Origin: Myxococcota bacterium
Lineage (GTDB): Bacteria; Myxococcota_A; UBA9042; DTJE01
Direction: 5' to 3'
Assembly (NCBI GenBank): GCA_017994695.1
Contig: JAGOKF010000007.1
Span: 1-64,000 of the forward strand
Length of the DNA: 64,000 nt
In this document: one piece after another, positions 14,979 to 23,008 of the stretch
Layout of the letters: every line of letters starts with the position of its first letter
How positions within the stretch are numbered: the first letter of the stretch is position 1
The notes under the pieces: model-generated
The model's input: the letters and a program-made list of their open reading frames with translations, nothing else
Database searches by the model: none
Told to the model about the DNA's origin: nothing
Position numbers and translations under genes: made by a program

Positions 14979-17465
14979 TCATCCCTCCTTCAGAACCGCG
15001 GCCTCTTCGGGAGTCCTCGGCCGCAGGAAGATCGCCCCGCTGAAGCACTTCAGGGCGCAGAGCCCGCAACCGACGCACCGGGAGGGGTCGGTCACGGGAA
15101 CCTTCCGGTCGTCCAGCGTGATCGCGAGGTAGGGACAGCGCGTGCAGTTGCCGCAGTGGAGGCACAGGTCCTCCCGGACCGCGCTGACCGGCTTTTCGGC
15201 CGACAGTTCCGGGAAGGGGGTGATCGCGTCGGGCAGCGCGATCCCGATCAGGGCCGGGACCGAGGGGATGCCCCGGAACTTCAGCAGCCAGGACAGGCCC
15301 TGGTGCAGGTCCCCGATCACCCCGACCCCGTACTTCAGGGCCACCGTGCAGAACTGCACGGTCCGGGCCCCCAGGGCCAGGAAGTGCGCCGCGGCCAGGT
15401 GGTCCATCGGCCCGCCGTTCCCCGAAATCACCAGGCCGTGACGGGAGGCGCTGGCCAGCGTGAGGTTGCTGATCGGCGCGACCCCCTCGCCGCTCATCCC
15501 CACCACGATGCCCTCCTCCCAGGACCTCTTCAGACCCGGCCGCAGGGCCAGCACCGGGAAGGTGTTGGCCAACGTGACCCCCGCCCGGGCCTCAGGGTGC
15601 CGGTCGAAGACCTCCCGGACGGCCTGCAGGATGGGATGGATCGAGGTCACCGCGGCGGTCAGTTTGAACAGTTTGGGAACGGCCGGGTCCCCGGTCCGTA
15701 GGACCCAGTCGATGATCCGCGCCGTCAGTTCCGCGTCCTGGGAGACGATGTCCCCCTTCGTCCCGTCGCCACCCTGGGGACAGGACAGGCTGTACTCGAT
15801 CCCCGAGGCCCCGGCCTCCTCCAGTTTCCGGGTGTTCGATTGCCAGACCCGGGCGTCGCGGTCGTCGTCCCCCGTGACCGGTCCCCCGGTCCCCCCGATG
15901 GTGACCCGGTCGGGCCACTCCCGGCGGAGCCGCTCGATCTCCCGACACATCCGGTCCAGGGAATGCCCCGACACGTTGTCGCAGTTGCCGTACGTTCGAT
16001 CCCCGAAGGCGACCATGTATCGCCCGGGAATGTGCACGGGCACCCCGTCGAAGGCGGTCTTCATCACCGCCCCGGACCACCCGGCCCGATAGGCCTTCAC
16101 CACCGCGTCGTAGCCGTCCGAGGGGGGAGCCGCCGACAGCAGGAACGGCGACCTCAGGGGTATCCCGAAGAAGTCGCAGTCCAGCGGCACCGGCAGCCAG
16201 TCCCGGCCGGCGAGCATCACCGTGCTCGCCGTGGGACGCGGCGGCACCGGGGTTTCGGTCCCGTCCCAGGCCGCCAGCAGCCGGGCCGCCGCGTTCTTCC
16301 CCGAGGCGACGGCCTCCACCACCGTCGTCGGCCCGTGGGCCAGGTCCCCGGCCAGGACGATCCCGTCGCCTTCCGGGATCTGCCACGCCGGCCGGGCCCC
16401 GATGGCCAGGACCACGACCCGGAACTCCGGCCGGACCTGGCGGGTCCCCGGCACGCCCTCGCAGCGGCGGGGATGGAACGGGACGCCCGATGGCAGGGAG
16501 ACCTTTTCCGTCACCAGGCCCTGGACCGTTCCGTCGCGGGTGCGGCGGATGCACACCACCCGGGTCCGCCCGCTCACCCGGATGCCCCGGTCCACCAGCA
16601 CCTGCCGCTCCTTCCGGGTCAGGGGCATCTCCGAGAGGGTCTCCAGGGCGAAGACCTCCACCTCCGAGGCGCCCCGGTGCCGGGCCACCTCCGCGCAGTC
16701 CACCGCCACCGCCCCGCCGCCGATCACCGCTACCGCCCGGTCCCGGACCTCCCCCGGCGGGTCCCCCTCGAGCCAGGTTCGCCAGTCGATCGCGGCCCGC
16801 TCTCCCGGAATCCCCAGCCTGAGAGGCACGTCGAGCCCCGTCGCGACGACCACCCCGTCGAAACGGGACCGGAGCCTAGCCGGGTCCCGGACCCTCCGCC
16901 CCAGGTGCAGCCGGATGACCCCCTGGCGCAGCAGCCACGCGATGTCGGTCTGAAGCACGGTCGGGTCCAGGCGATCGACCGGGATGTCCAGGCACATCCC
17001 ACCGGCCCGGTCCCGAGCCTCGAAGACCTCCACCCGCACACCGGCCCGGGCCAGCACCGCCGACGCCCCGAGGCCCGCCGGCCCGGCTCCGACGATGGCG
17101 ACCTTCCGGGGACCCGGTCGCACGGGAGGCAGGTCCGGCAGCACTCCCAGGTCCTTCGCCCTCTGGACCAGGGCGGCCTGCACCGAGGGGATCTCCACGG
17201 GACGGTCCAGTCCCGCCCTTGTGCACGCCGCCATGCAGTGCCGGTCCGGGCAGACGGCACCGCAGACGCCGCCCAGGGGATTGGCCGTCAGGATCTCCCA
17301 GGCGGCCCGGGCGATGTCCGAGGGCTGGCCGGTTCCGGCGGCTCGGATGAAGTCTGCCGGGGAGCAGCGGGCCGGGCAGGCCTCCCGGCAGGGCTTCTCC
17401 TCGCAGTACTCGCAGAGGGCCAGTTGGACCCGCAACTGGGCATCGGTCAGGAATGGTGTCTCCAT
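14979..17465 (-). CDS. Dihydropyrimidine dehydrogenase-like flavo-iron-sulfur oxidoreductase (YgfK counterpart)
   Basis: An 828-residue protein with five segments. The N-terminal Fe-S domain has Cys 18, 21, 26, 30 and 68, 72, 77, 81. An FAD domain follows (GAGPAG 126-131), then an NAD(P)H domain (IGGGAVAVD 248-256). The FMN barrel (about 430-745) has SCPQGGDG, KLT, ANTF and SGNGG. A 2x[4Fe-4S] ferredoxin follows at 768-807 (CLHCGNCTRC, CVGCGLC). This is the domain order of dihydropyrimidine dehydrogenase, while E. coli YgfK carries its dehydrogenase-like barrel first. The DPD catalytic Cys position appears to be Val574. It is the first gene of the operon and sits next to ssnA. It may oxidise or reduce a purine-derived ring, or re-oxidise the Mo enzyme. 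The ATG follows GGGGAG; an upstream GTG (17483) is also possible. Confidence 0.85.
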   Translation of the reverse strand: METPFLTDAQLRVQLALCEYCEEKPCREACPARCSPADFIRAAGTGQPSDIARAAWEILTANPLGGVCGAVCPDRHCMAACTRAGLDRPVEIPSVQAALVQRAKDLGVLPDLPPVRPGPRKVAIVGAGPAGLGASAVLARAGVRVEVFEARDRAGGMCLDIPVDRLDPTVLQTDIAWLLRQGVIRLHLGRRVRDPARLRSRFDGVVVATGLDVPLRLGIPGERAAIDWRTWLEGDPPGEVRDRAVAVIGGGAVAVDCAEVARHRGASEVEVFALETLSEMPLTRKERQVLVDRGIRVSGRTRVVCIRRTRDGTVQGLVTEKVSLPSGVPFHPRRCEGVPGTRQVRPEFRVVVLAIGARPAWQIPEGDGIVLAGDLAHGPTTVVEAVASGKNAAARLLAAWDGTETPVPPRPTASTVMLAGRDWLPVPLDCDFFGIPLRSPFLLSAAPPSDGYDAVVKAYRAGWSGAVMKTAFDGVPVHIPGRYMVAFGDRTYGNCDNVSGHSLDRMCREIERLRREWPDRVTIGGTGGPVTGDDDRDARVWQSNTRKLEEAGASGIEYSLSCPQGGDGTKGDIVSQDAELTARIIDWVLRTGDPAVPKLFKLTAAVTSIHPILQAVREVFDRHPEARAGVTLANTFPVLALRPGLKRSWEEGIVVGMSGEGVAPISNLTLASASRHGLVISGNGGPMDHLAAAHFLALGARTVQFCTVALKYGVGVIGDLHQGLSWLLKFRGIPSVPALIGIALPDAITPFPELSAEKPVSAVREDLCLHCGNCTRCPYLAITLDDRKVPVTDPSRCVGCGLCALKCFSGAIFLRPRTPEEAAVLKEG

Positions 17466-17494
17466 GCCGCAACTCCCCGGCACACAAACCGCAG

Positions 17495-17523
17495 ATTCTA
17501 CGCCCGATCCTTCCTTTGCAGAA
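17495..17523 (-). promoter_or_regulatory. Promoter of the yge-type operon
   Basis: On the minus strand, TAGAAT (17495-17500) is preceded at 17 bases by TTCTGC (17518-17523). Transcription would start about 20 bases before the ATG of the flavoprotein gene. The -10 is good and the -35 weak, which suggests activator dependence, but no activator site was identified. Confidence 0.45.
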
Positions 17524-17545
17524 GGGCGATTCCAACCGGGGTGGC

Positions 17546-17573
17546 TTGACCGGCGGCCGGGGTCCGGTACAGT
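17546..17573 (+). promoter_or_regulatory. Sigma70-like promoter for the gene at 17614
   Basis: TTGACC (17546-17551) and TACAGT (17568-17573) are 16 bases apart, about 40 bases before the start codon. It is divergent from the yge-type operon promoter, with the two -35 boxes only 22 bases apart, so a shared regulator site is possible. Confidence 0.55.
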
Positions 17574-17613
17574 GTTCCCGGTTCCGCCGGGCCAACCGGG
17601 ACAGGAGGCGACG

Positions 17614-18072
17614 ATGCCGTTTCGATTCCCCGCCGAGGAGAATGCCGAGATCGTGCGGGCCCTGGAGATCCGCTACGGGCAGCATCTCCGGGGGGAGTTC
17701 TTTGAGGTCTCCGGGCGCATGGAGCCGACCTTCGGGGAACTGGTCGTGACCCTGGCCGACCGCCGGGAGACCTTCCGCTACCGGATGGAGTTCCGGGCGG
17801 CCCTGGCAGAGAACCGCATCTCCCAGGCCGAGGCCCGGGACCTGCTGCTGGACTTCGCCGGGTATTACCTGGACCAGTACTTCGACAGCGGCCGGGAACT
17901 GCTGCTGCCCCTGGATTTCCAGCCCTACGAGATGGGGGATCACGTCGTGTATGCCCGGGGGGACGTGACCAACCCCACGCTGGACCGGATGGCCGACGAG
18001 ATCCTCGATCGGGGCGTGCCGCTCCCACCCCGGGACCGCCGGGGTCCGGGCACGCCCAGGACCGAGGATTGA
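17614..18072 (+). CDS. Hypothetical protein, 152 residues
   Basis: Not recognised. It is a soluble, slightly acidic protein without signal peptide or membrane segment. The first two thirds look like an alternating alpha/beta domain (EIVRALEIRYGQ, GELVVTLADRRETFRYRMEF, then an EARDLLLDFAGYYLDQYF helix). The tail is Pro/Arg-rich and probably disordered. ACAGGAGG precedes the ATG, and a good promoter lies upstream. It is divergent from the purine-type operon and 57 bases before a hydrolase lipoprotein in the same direction. Confidence 0.75.
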   Translation: MPFRFPAEENAEIVRALEIRYGQHLRGEFFEVSGRMEPTFGELVVTLADRRETFRYRMEFRAALAENRISQAEARDLLLDFAGYYLDQYFDSGRELLLPLDFQPYEMGDHVVYARGDVTNPTLDRMADEILDRGVPLPPRDRRGPGTPRTED

Positions 18073-18128
18073 CAGGGACCCCTTCCGATTCCCATCATCC
18101 GGGGGTCCCTTCCCGCGGGGTCGCTGCG

Positions 18129-19373
18129 ATGAACCGACCGTGGATCCGGATCGTGCTTCCGGTGCTGGTGCTGTCCGCCTGCGGCGGCGGCGGAACGCCG
18201 AACCTGGAAACCCGGGATTTCCCGGGAACCGACCTCGGCCGGGAGATCCCCATAGAGGATGCGGTGGGGCCCCAGGACCGGGGGTCCGACCCGGCCCCGG
18301 ATCCAGCGGACATTTTCCCGGATCTCCTGGAGGATCCCGGGATTCCGGAGGACCTCCCCACCGACGTCCCCCAGGATCTCCAGCAGCCCCCAAGGGACCT
18401 CCCCGGGGACCTGCCAGGGGATGTCCCGGCACCGGTGGACCTGGCCGAAACCGGTTCGCCGGACCTCCCGGGTCGCGACGATGCCTCCACGCCCCCGGAT
18501 CCTGTCGATCCGGACACCGCTGGACCTTTCCCCACCGGGACCCGGAAGGCCGACGTCCGTCGGGGCAGCCGGACGATCCCGGTCGTCGCCCACGTCCCCG
18601 AAGGGACGGGGCCCTGGCCCCTGGTGGTCTTCCTGCCGGGCTTCCAGGCCTCGACCGATCTCTACCAGGGAACGGTCGATCGCCTGGCCACCCACGGGTT
18701 CCTGGTCGTCCGGGCCGCCCCGCCCGGATCGGCCCTGAACGTCAGCCACGTGGAGATGCGCGACGATGCCCGGGCCGTGATCGACTGGGCCCTCGATGGC
18801 CAGGGCCCCCTGAAGGGCCTGGGGGATCCGTCCCGCATCGGCATCATGGGGCACAGCCTCGGGGGCAAGATCGCCACGATGGCGGCCTTCGCCGACTCCC
18901 GCATCGGGGCGCTCTTCGCGATGGATCCGGTCAACGGGGGCAATCCCATCACGGGGTACAGCGCGTCGCTGCCGGACATCGTCCCGGACCAGGTGGCCCC
19001 CCTGCAGATCCCCCTGGGCTTCCCCGGGGAGGACTGGAGCGCCACCCACACCGCCCCCCTGAGCCCGTCCTGCGCCCCGGCGGACCAGAACTTCCGGACC
19101 TTCTACGACGCGGCCTCCTCGGCCCCCTGGAAGGCCCTCTGGTCCCTGGCCGGAGCGGACCACCAGGACTTCGTGGACGACCCGGCGGCCTGCGGCTTCA
19201 CCTGCTCGCTCTGCCCCGACGGCCCCGGGGAGGACCGGGCCCAGATCGGCGCGGTGCGCACCTTGATGGTCGCCTTCTTCCGTCGTCACCTCCTGGGGGA
19301 GACGGCGATGGAGGACTGGCTCACGGGGGCGCGGCTCCCCGGGGAGGTCACCGAGGTCCTGCACGTCCCATAG
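18129..19373 (+). CDS. Alpha/beta hydrolase lipoprotein, chlorophyllase-like
   Basis: A 414-residue lipoprotein. The signal ends in the lipobox VLSAC. A linker of about 125 residues, rich in Asp and Pro with DLPGD repeats, follows. The catalytic domain begins near residue 155. GHSLGG carries the nucleophile Ser (about 243). AMDPVNGG matches the DPV-type acid loop of chlorophyllase-like hydrolases. GADHQDF supplies a likely catalytic His. An ester substrate outside the cell is likely but cannot be named. CGFTCSLCPDG is a cluster of three Cys that may form a disulfide-linked loop. The long linker suggests display away from the membrane. Confidence 0.82.
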   Translation: MNRPWIRIVLPVLVLSACGGGGTPNLETRDFPGTDLGREIPIEDAVGPQDRGSDPAPDPADIFPDLLEDPGIPEDLPTDVPQDLQQPPRDLPGDLPGDVPAPVDLAETGSPDLPGRDDASTPPDPVDPDTAGPFPTGTRKADVRRGSRTIPVVAHVPEGTGPWPLVVFLPGFQASTDLYQGTVDRLATHGFLVVRAAPPGSALNVSHVEMRDDARAVIDWALDGQGPLKGLGDPSRIGIMGHSLGGKIATMAAFADSRIGALFAMDPVNGGNPITGYSASLPDIVPDQVAPLQIPLGFPGEDWSATHTAPLSPSCAPADQNFRTFYDAASSAPWKALWSLAGADHQDFVDDPAACGFTCSLCPDGPGEDRAQIGAVRTLMVAFFRRHLLGETAMEDWLTGARLPGEVTEVLHVP

Positions 19374-19436
19374 AATCCGTCCGGAACGGTTCGCGGACGC
19401 CCCACGGACAGGATCCCCTTTGAAGCGAGGTCGGGC

Positions 19437-20438
19437 TTGACGGTCTGGGAATGGGCGCAACTGGTCCTGGGACTGGGCCTGGTCCTGCTGGCCGCCGAGG
19501 CCCTGGTCCGGGGGGCCTCGGAACTGGCCGCGGCCCTGGGCATCCCGCCCCTGGTGATCGGCCTGACGGTGGTGGCCTTCGGCACCTCCTCGCCGGAACT
19601 GGCGGTCAGCGTCGCCGCGGCCTTCCGGGGCAATGGGGACATCACCTTCGGCAACGTGGCGGGGTCCAACCTGTTCAACATCGCCGTGGTGCTGGGGGCC
19701 GCCGCCCTGATCCGTCCCGTCGAGGTGCCGATGGCCATCCGCAGGCAGGTCCGGTGGATCGAGGCGCCCCTGATGCTCGGGGCCGCCCTGGCCGCCGGGG
19801 CCGTGGCCTGGGACGGCCGGATCTCCCGCTGGGAGGGCCTGGTCCTGGTCCTGGCCCTGATCCTCTACATCCTCTGGCAGGTCCGGGAGGCCCGGGCCGG
19901 CCAGCAGACGCTGCCCGCGCCCGTCCTGGAGCCTCCCCGGAAGCCCTCCGAAGCCGTCCAGGCGGCGGGCCGGAGACGGGGCGCCCTCCTCCGGGACGGA
20001 CTCCTGGTGCTGGGGGGCCTGGGGGGGCTCTACCTGGGATCGGAGTGGATGGTCGACGGCGCGGTGGCTCTGGCCCGCTGGGCCGGAGTGCCGGACCGGG
20101 TGATCGCCCTGACCCTGATCGCCGGCGGGACCTCCCTGCCCGAGGTGGCCACCTCGGTGGTGTCGGCCATCCGGCGACAGCCGGAGATCGCCCTGGGGAA
20201 CGTCCTCGGGTCCAACCTCTTCAACGTCGCGGCGGTCCTCGGCCTGTCGGCCCTGGTGTCCCCCGCGGACCTCCCGGTGTCGCCGGACTCCCGCATCGTC
20301 GATCTGCCCGTGCTCGCAGGCCTCTCGACCCTCGCCTTCCTGATCCTGGCCATGCGCCCCCGGGTCTCGCGGCTGCACGGAGCCCTGCTGCTGGTCCTCT
20401 ACGGGGGCTACGTCGCCTTCCTGGTCGCACGCCCCTGA
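19437..20438 (+). CDS. Sodium/calcium exchanger family protein
   Basis: A 333-residue inner-membrane antiporter of the CaCA family (YrbG-like), with about ten hydrophobic segments in two homologous halves. The two alpha repeats are clear: GTSSPELAVS followed by GNVAGSNLFNI, and GTSLPEVATS followed by GNVLGSNLFNV. The acidic residues in these repeats bind the cations. The start appears to be TTG after a GAGG, since no better start is in frame. It stands between a lipoprotein hydrolase gene and a convergent terC-type gene. Ca2+ or Na+ extrusion is the family role. Confidence 0.92.
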   Translation: MTVWEWAQLVLGLGLVLLAAEALVRGASELAAALGIPPLVIGLTVVAFGTSSPELAVSVAAAFRGNGDITFGNVAGSNLFNIAVVLGAAALIRPVEVPMAIRRQVRWIEAPLMLGAALAAGAVAWDGRISRWEGLVLVLALILYILWQVREARAGQQTLPAPVLEPPRKPSEAVQAAGRRRGALLRDGLLVLGGLGGLYLGSEWMVDGAVALARWAGVPDRVIALTLIAGGTSLPEVATSVVSAIRRQPEIALGNVLGSNLFNVAAVLGLSALVSPADLPVSPDSRIVDLPVLAGLSTLAFLILAMRPRVSRLHGALLLVLYGGYVAFLVARP

Positions 20439-20496
20439 CCGGAGGCCGTCCTCCCGGCCGGAAGACGCCGGGTTCCCCGGGCAATGGGGTTTGACT

Positions 20497-21441
20497 TCAG
20501 GCCCCGGCATTCCGCTCCCGCCAGCGGGCCAGGACCCAGGAAGCCACGATCGACAGGGCGATCAGGATCCCCACGATCGCCAGGGACGTCTCCGGAGCCA
20601 TCTCCCGGTGGAGAAGAGGCTCCAGGATCATCTTGCCCCCGACGAAGCCGAGCACCAGGGCCAGCCCGTAGTGCAGCAGCGAGAAGCGGTTCAGCATGCC
20701 CGCCAGCACGAAGTAGAGGGCCCGTAGGCCGAGGATCGCGAAGACGTTGGAGGTGTAGACGATGAAGGTGTCCCTGGTCACGGCGAAGACCGCCGGGACC
20801 GAGTCCACGGCGAACATCACGTCGGAGATCTCAATGAAGACCAGCACCAGGAAGAGTGGGGTCGCCCGCCAGATCCGTTCCCCGGGCTCCCGGACGAAGA
20901 ACGCCGCGCCCCGGTAGTCGGCCGTGGTCTGGAAGAGGCGCCGGAAGGCCAGGAAGATCCGGTTGTGCTCGGGATCCACCTCGACGCCGTGGGGCCGCAA
21001 CATCCGGAACGCCGTGACGATCAGCAGCCCCCCGAACCCGTACACCATCCACTCGAAGGCCTGGAGCAGCGCCCCGCCGACGAAGACGAAGATGGCCCGG
21101 AAGACCAGGGCCCCCAGCACGCCGTAGAAGAGAACCCGGTGCTGCAGTTCCGGAGGCACCCGGAACCAGGAGAAGATCGCCAGGAAGACGAAGAGGTTGT
21201 CCACCGAGAGGGACTTTTCGATCACCCACCCGGTCAGGAACTCGACGGCCTTGGTCTTCCCTTCCGCGAAATGGACCCCCAGGGCGAAGATCAGGGACAG
21301 GACGATCCAGACCAGTGACCAGGCCACGGCCTCCCGCATCCGGATCTGGTGGGGGTGGCGGTTGAAGACCCACAGATCCAGGGCCAGCATCGCCACCACG
21401 CCGACCCCGAAGACTGTCCACAGCACCGGTGTTCCGGTCAT
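20497..21441 (-). CDS. TerC family integral membrane protein
   Basis: A 314-residue protein with about eight to nine membrane segments. It has the TerC/Alx signatures [12 protein letters not shown] and [19 protein letters not shown], each with acidic residues inside a membrane helix. Alx/TerC proteins are linked to manganese or other metal efflux. The start at the ATG after TTGGAGGCG is preferred over an upstream TTG. It follows purE by 45 bases on the same strand, and no Mn riboswitch (yybP-ykoY type) fits in that space. Confidence 0.92.
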   Translation of the reverse strand: MTGTPVLWTVFGVGVVAMLALDLWVFNRHPHQIRMREAVAWSLVWIVLSLIFALGVHFAEGKTKAVEFLTGWVIEKSLSVDNLFVFLAIFSWFRVPPELQHRVLFYGVLGALVFRAIFVFVGGALLQAFEWMVYGFGGLLIVTAFRMLRPHGVEVDPEHNRIFLAFRRLFQTTADYRGAAFFVREPGERIWRATPLFLVLVFIEISDVMFAVDSVPAVFAVTRDTFIVYTSNVFAILGLRALYFVLAGMLNRFSLLHYGLALVLGFVGGKMILEPLLHREMAPETSLAIVGILIALSIVASWVLARWRERNAGA

Positions 21442-21486
21442 CGCCTCCAAGGTCAAGACTCCTGATATCGCAGTGTTCTGGGCTCC

Positions 21487-21966
21487 TCACACCGTGTCGT
21501 ACCGCTGGCGATCCCGGTCCCGCATCGCCGCCAGGGCATCCCGGATGGCCTGGTTCTGGAGGGCCAGGATCCGGGCCGCCAGGATCGCCGCGTTCCGGGC
21601 CCCGTCGATGGCCACCGTGGCCACCGGGATCCCCGGTGGCATCTGCACGGTGGACAGGAGGGCATCGAGCCCCCCCAGCGTCCCCCCGGCCACCGGGACC
21701 CCGATCACCGGCAGCAGGGTGTGGGCCGCCACCACCCCGGCCAGGTGGGCCGCCATGCCCGCGCAGGCCAGCAGCACCGAGATGCCCCTCGCCTCGGCGG
21801 CCTGGACGTAGGCGACCACCCGCTCCGGCGTCCGGTGGGCCGACAGGACCTTGATCTCCCCCCCGATCCCCAGTTCCCGGAGGGTCGCCAGGGCCTTCTC
21901 GGCCAGTTCCCGGTCGCTGGGGCTCCCGATCAGGATCCCCACCTGAACGCTTCCCTGCTGCTCCAT
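21487..21966 (-). CDS. purE: N5-carboxyaminoimidazole ribonucleotide mutase
   Basis: A 159-residue class I PurE, which moves the carboxyl group of N5-CAIR to C4 in purine synthesis. [17 protein letters not shown] and [16 protein letters not shown] are the substrate-binding motifs, and [15 protein letters not shown] is the typical dimer/octamer segment. Length is normal. purK is not adjacent. It follows an unknown lipoprotein gene by 27 bases and could share its transcript. Starts after GGGAGGTGACGGG. Confidence 0.95.
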   Translation of the reverse strand: MEQQGSVQVGILIGSPSDRELAEKALATLRELGIGGEIKVLSAHRTPERVVAYVQAAEARGISVLLACAGMAAHLAGVVAAHTLLPVIGVPVAGGTLGGLDALLSTVQMPPGIPVATVAIDGARNAAILAARILALQNQAIRDALAAMRDRDRQRYDTV

Positions 21967-21993
21967 CCCGTCACCTCCCGGTCGATTCCCGCT

Positions 21994-22959
21994 TCAGTCG
22001 GGCATCCGCTGTTCCATCACGGGCTTTCCGTAGGCGGGCCAGGTCTTCTGGGCGGCCTTCCTCCAGGCGGCCTCGGCCCTGTGAAAGGCCTTGTAGAGCC
22101 CCGGGGCCTGCTGCTCCTCGGCCTCGAAGTAGTCCCCCTTGTAGAACTGCCACGCCGCCGAGAAGGCCTCCACCAGCCCTTTGGCCGCCGCGACCGTCGC
22201 CTCGGGGACCTGCCATTTCGGCGCCGACAGGGCCGGGAGGGCCTTCCGGGCCACCAGTTCCGAGGTCATCAGCCCGAATCGCCAGATGGGCGCCTGCTCC
22301 TTCCGGGGCCCCTCGATCCACCGCTGGAAGTCGTCGGGAAGGCGTTGGATGGCCTGGTGGATCCAGAGCAGCCTGGGCTCGTTGCCCAGGTCCCCGCCGG
22401 TCTCCAGGTCCCGGTCCGTCAGGGCCAGTGCGGGCTCCAGGGCCTTCTCCAGCGCCTGGACGTCCCCCACCAGGTCGTCCCGCAGCTGCGCCAGCATCTT
22501 CTTGTAGGGCTTCTTGTCCCGGACCCCCACCTTCTTGCACCGGAAGGCCAGGAAGAAGTAGCGATCCGTGACGCTGGCGGCGATCCGGAGCCACTCGTCC
22601 ATCGCCGGGTGCCGGAAGGCCGCATCCTCCAGCAGGTCCTGGTACTTCTGGAGCAGGGGGTCGCACTTCTGCTCCATGCCCGGGACGTCCACCGCCAGTT
22701 CCCACCGGTCGATCCGATCCGGGTCCACCCGGGTGAACCACGCCCGGGAGCAGGCCGACGCCAGCACCGTGTAATCCTCGACCTTCTTCCGGAGTCCCGC
22801 GAAGGGGCTCGGGGGCGGTTTCGGGGCCTCGGGAGTCGCCTGGACCGCCGCCGGGGGATTCGCCGCCGGCTCCGCCCCCTTCCGGTCCGCCTCCTTCCGG
22901 CCCGGGCATCCCAGCAGCATCGCGCCCACCAGCAGCGCCACCCCTCCACGTCCGTTCAT
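21994..22959 (-). CDS. Unknown lipoprotein, 321 residues
   Basis: Not recognised. The signal peptide ends in the lipobox MLLGC (Cys18). A Pro/Ala-rich spacer of about 35 residues follows, then an all-helical, charged domain of about 260 residues with several Trp and a few Cys (SACSRAWF, QKCDPLL). A strong GGGAGGGGACG precedes the ATG. It lies between purE and another unknown lipoprotein on the same strand, and the two lipoproteins may work together at the outer membrane. Confidence 0.8.
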   Translation of the reverse strand: MNGRGGVALLVGAMLLGCPGRKEADRKGAEPAANPPAAVQATPEAPKPPPSPFAGLRKKVEDYTVLASACSRAWFTRVDPDRIDRWELAVDVPGMEQKCDPLLQKYQDLLEDAAFRHPAMDEWLRIAASVTDRYFFLAFRCKKVGVRDKKPYKKMLAQLRDDLVGDVQALEKALEPALALTDRDLETGGDLGNEPRLLWIHQAIQRLPDDFQRWIEGPRKEQAPIWRFGLMTSELVARKALPALSAPKWQVPEATVAAAKGLVEAFSAAWQFYKGDYFEAEEQQAPGLYKAFHRAEAAWRKAAQKTWPAYGKPVMEQRMPD

Positions 22960-23008
22960 CGTCCCCTCCCGTTCCCGGACCTGCCGCCCCGGACTCCCCC
23001 GGAAAGCG

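Noticed and set aside
20439-20496. Terminator between the exchanger gene and the TerC gene
   Set aside because: Only two five-base stems are visible; too weak to list.
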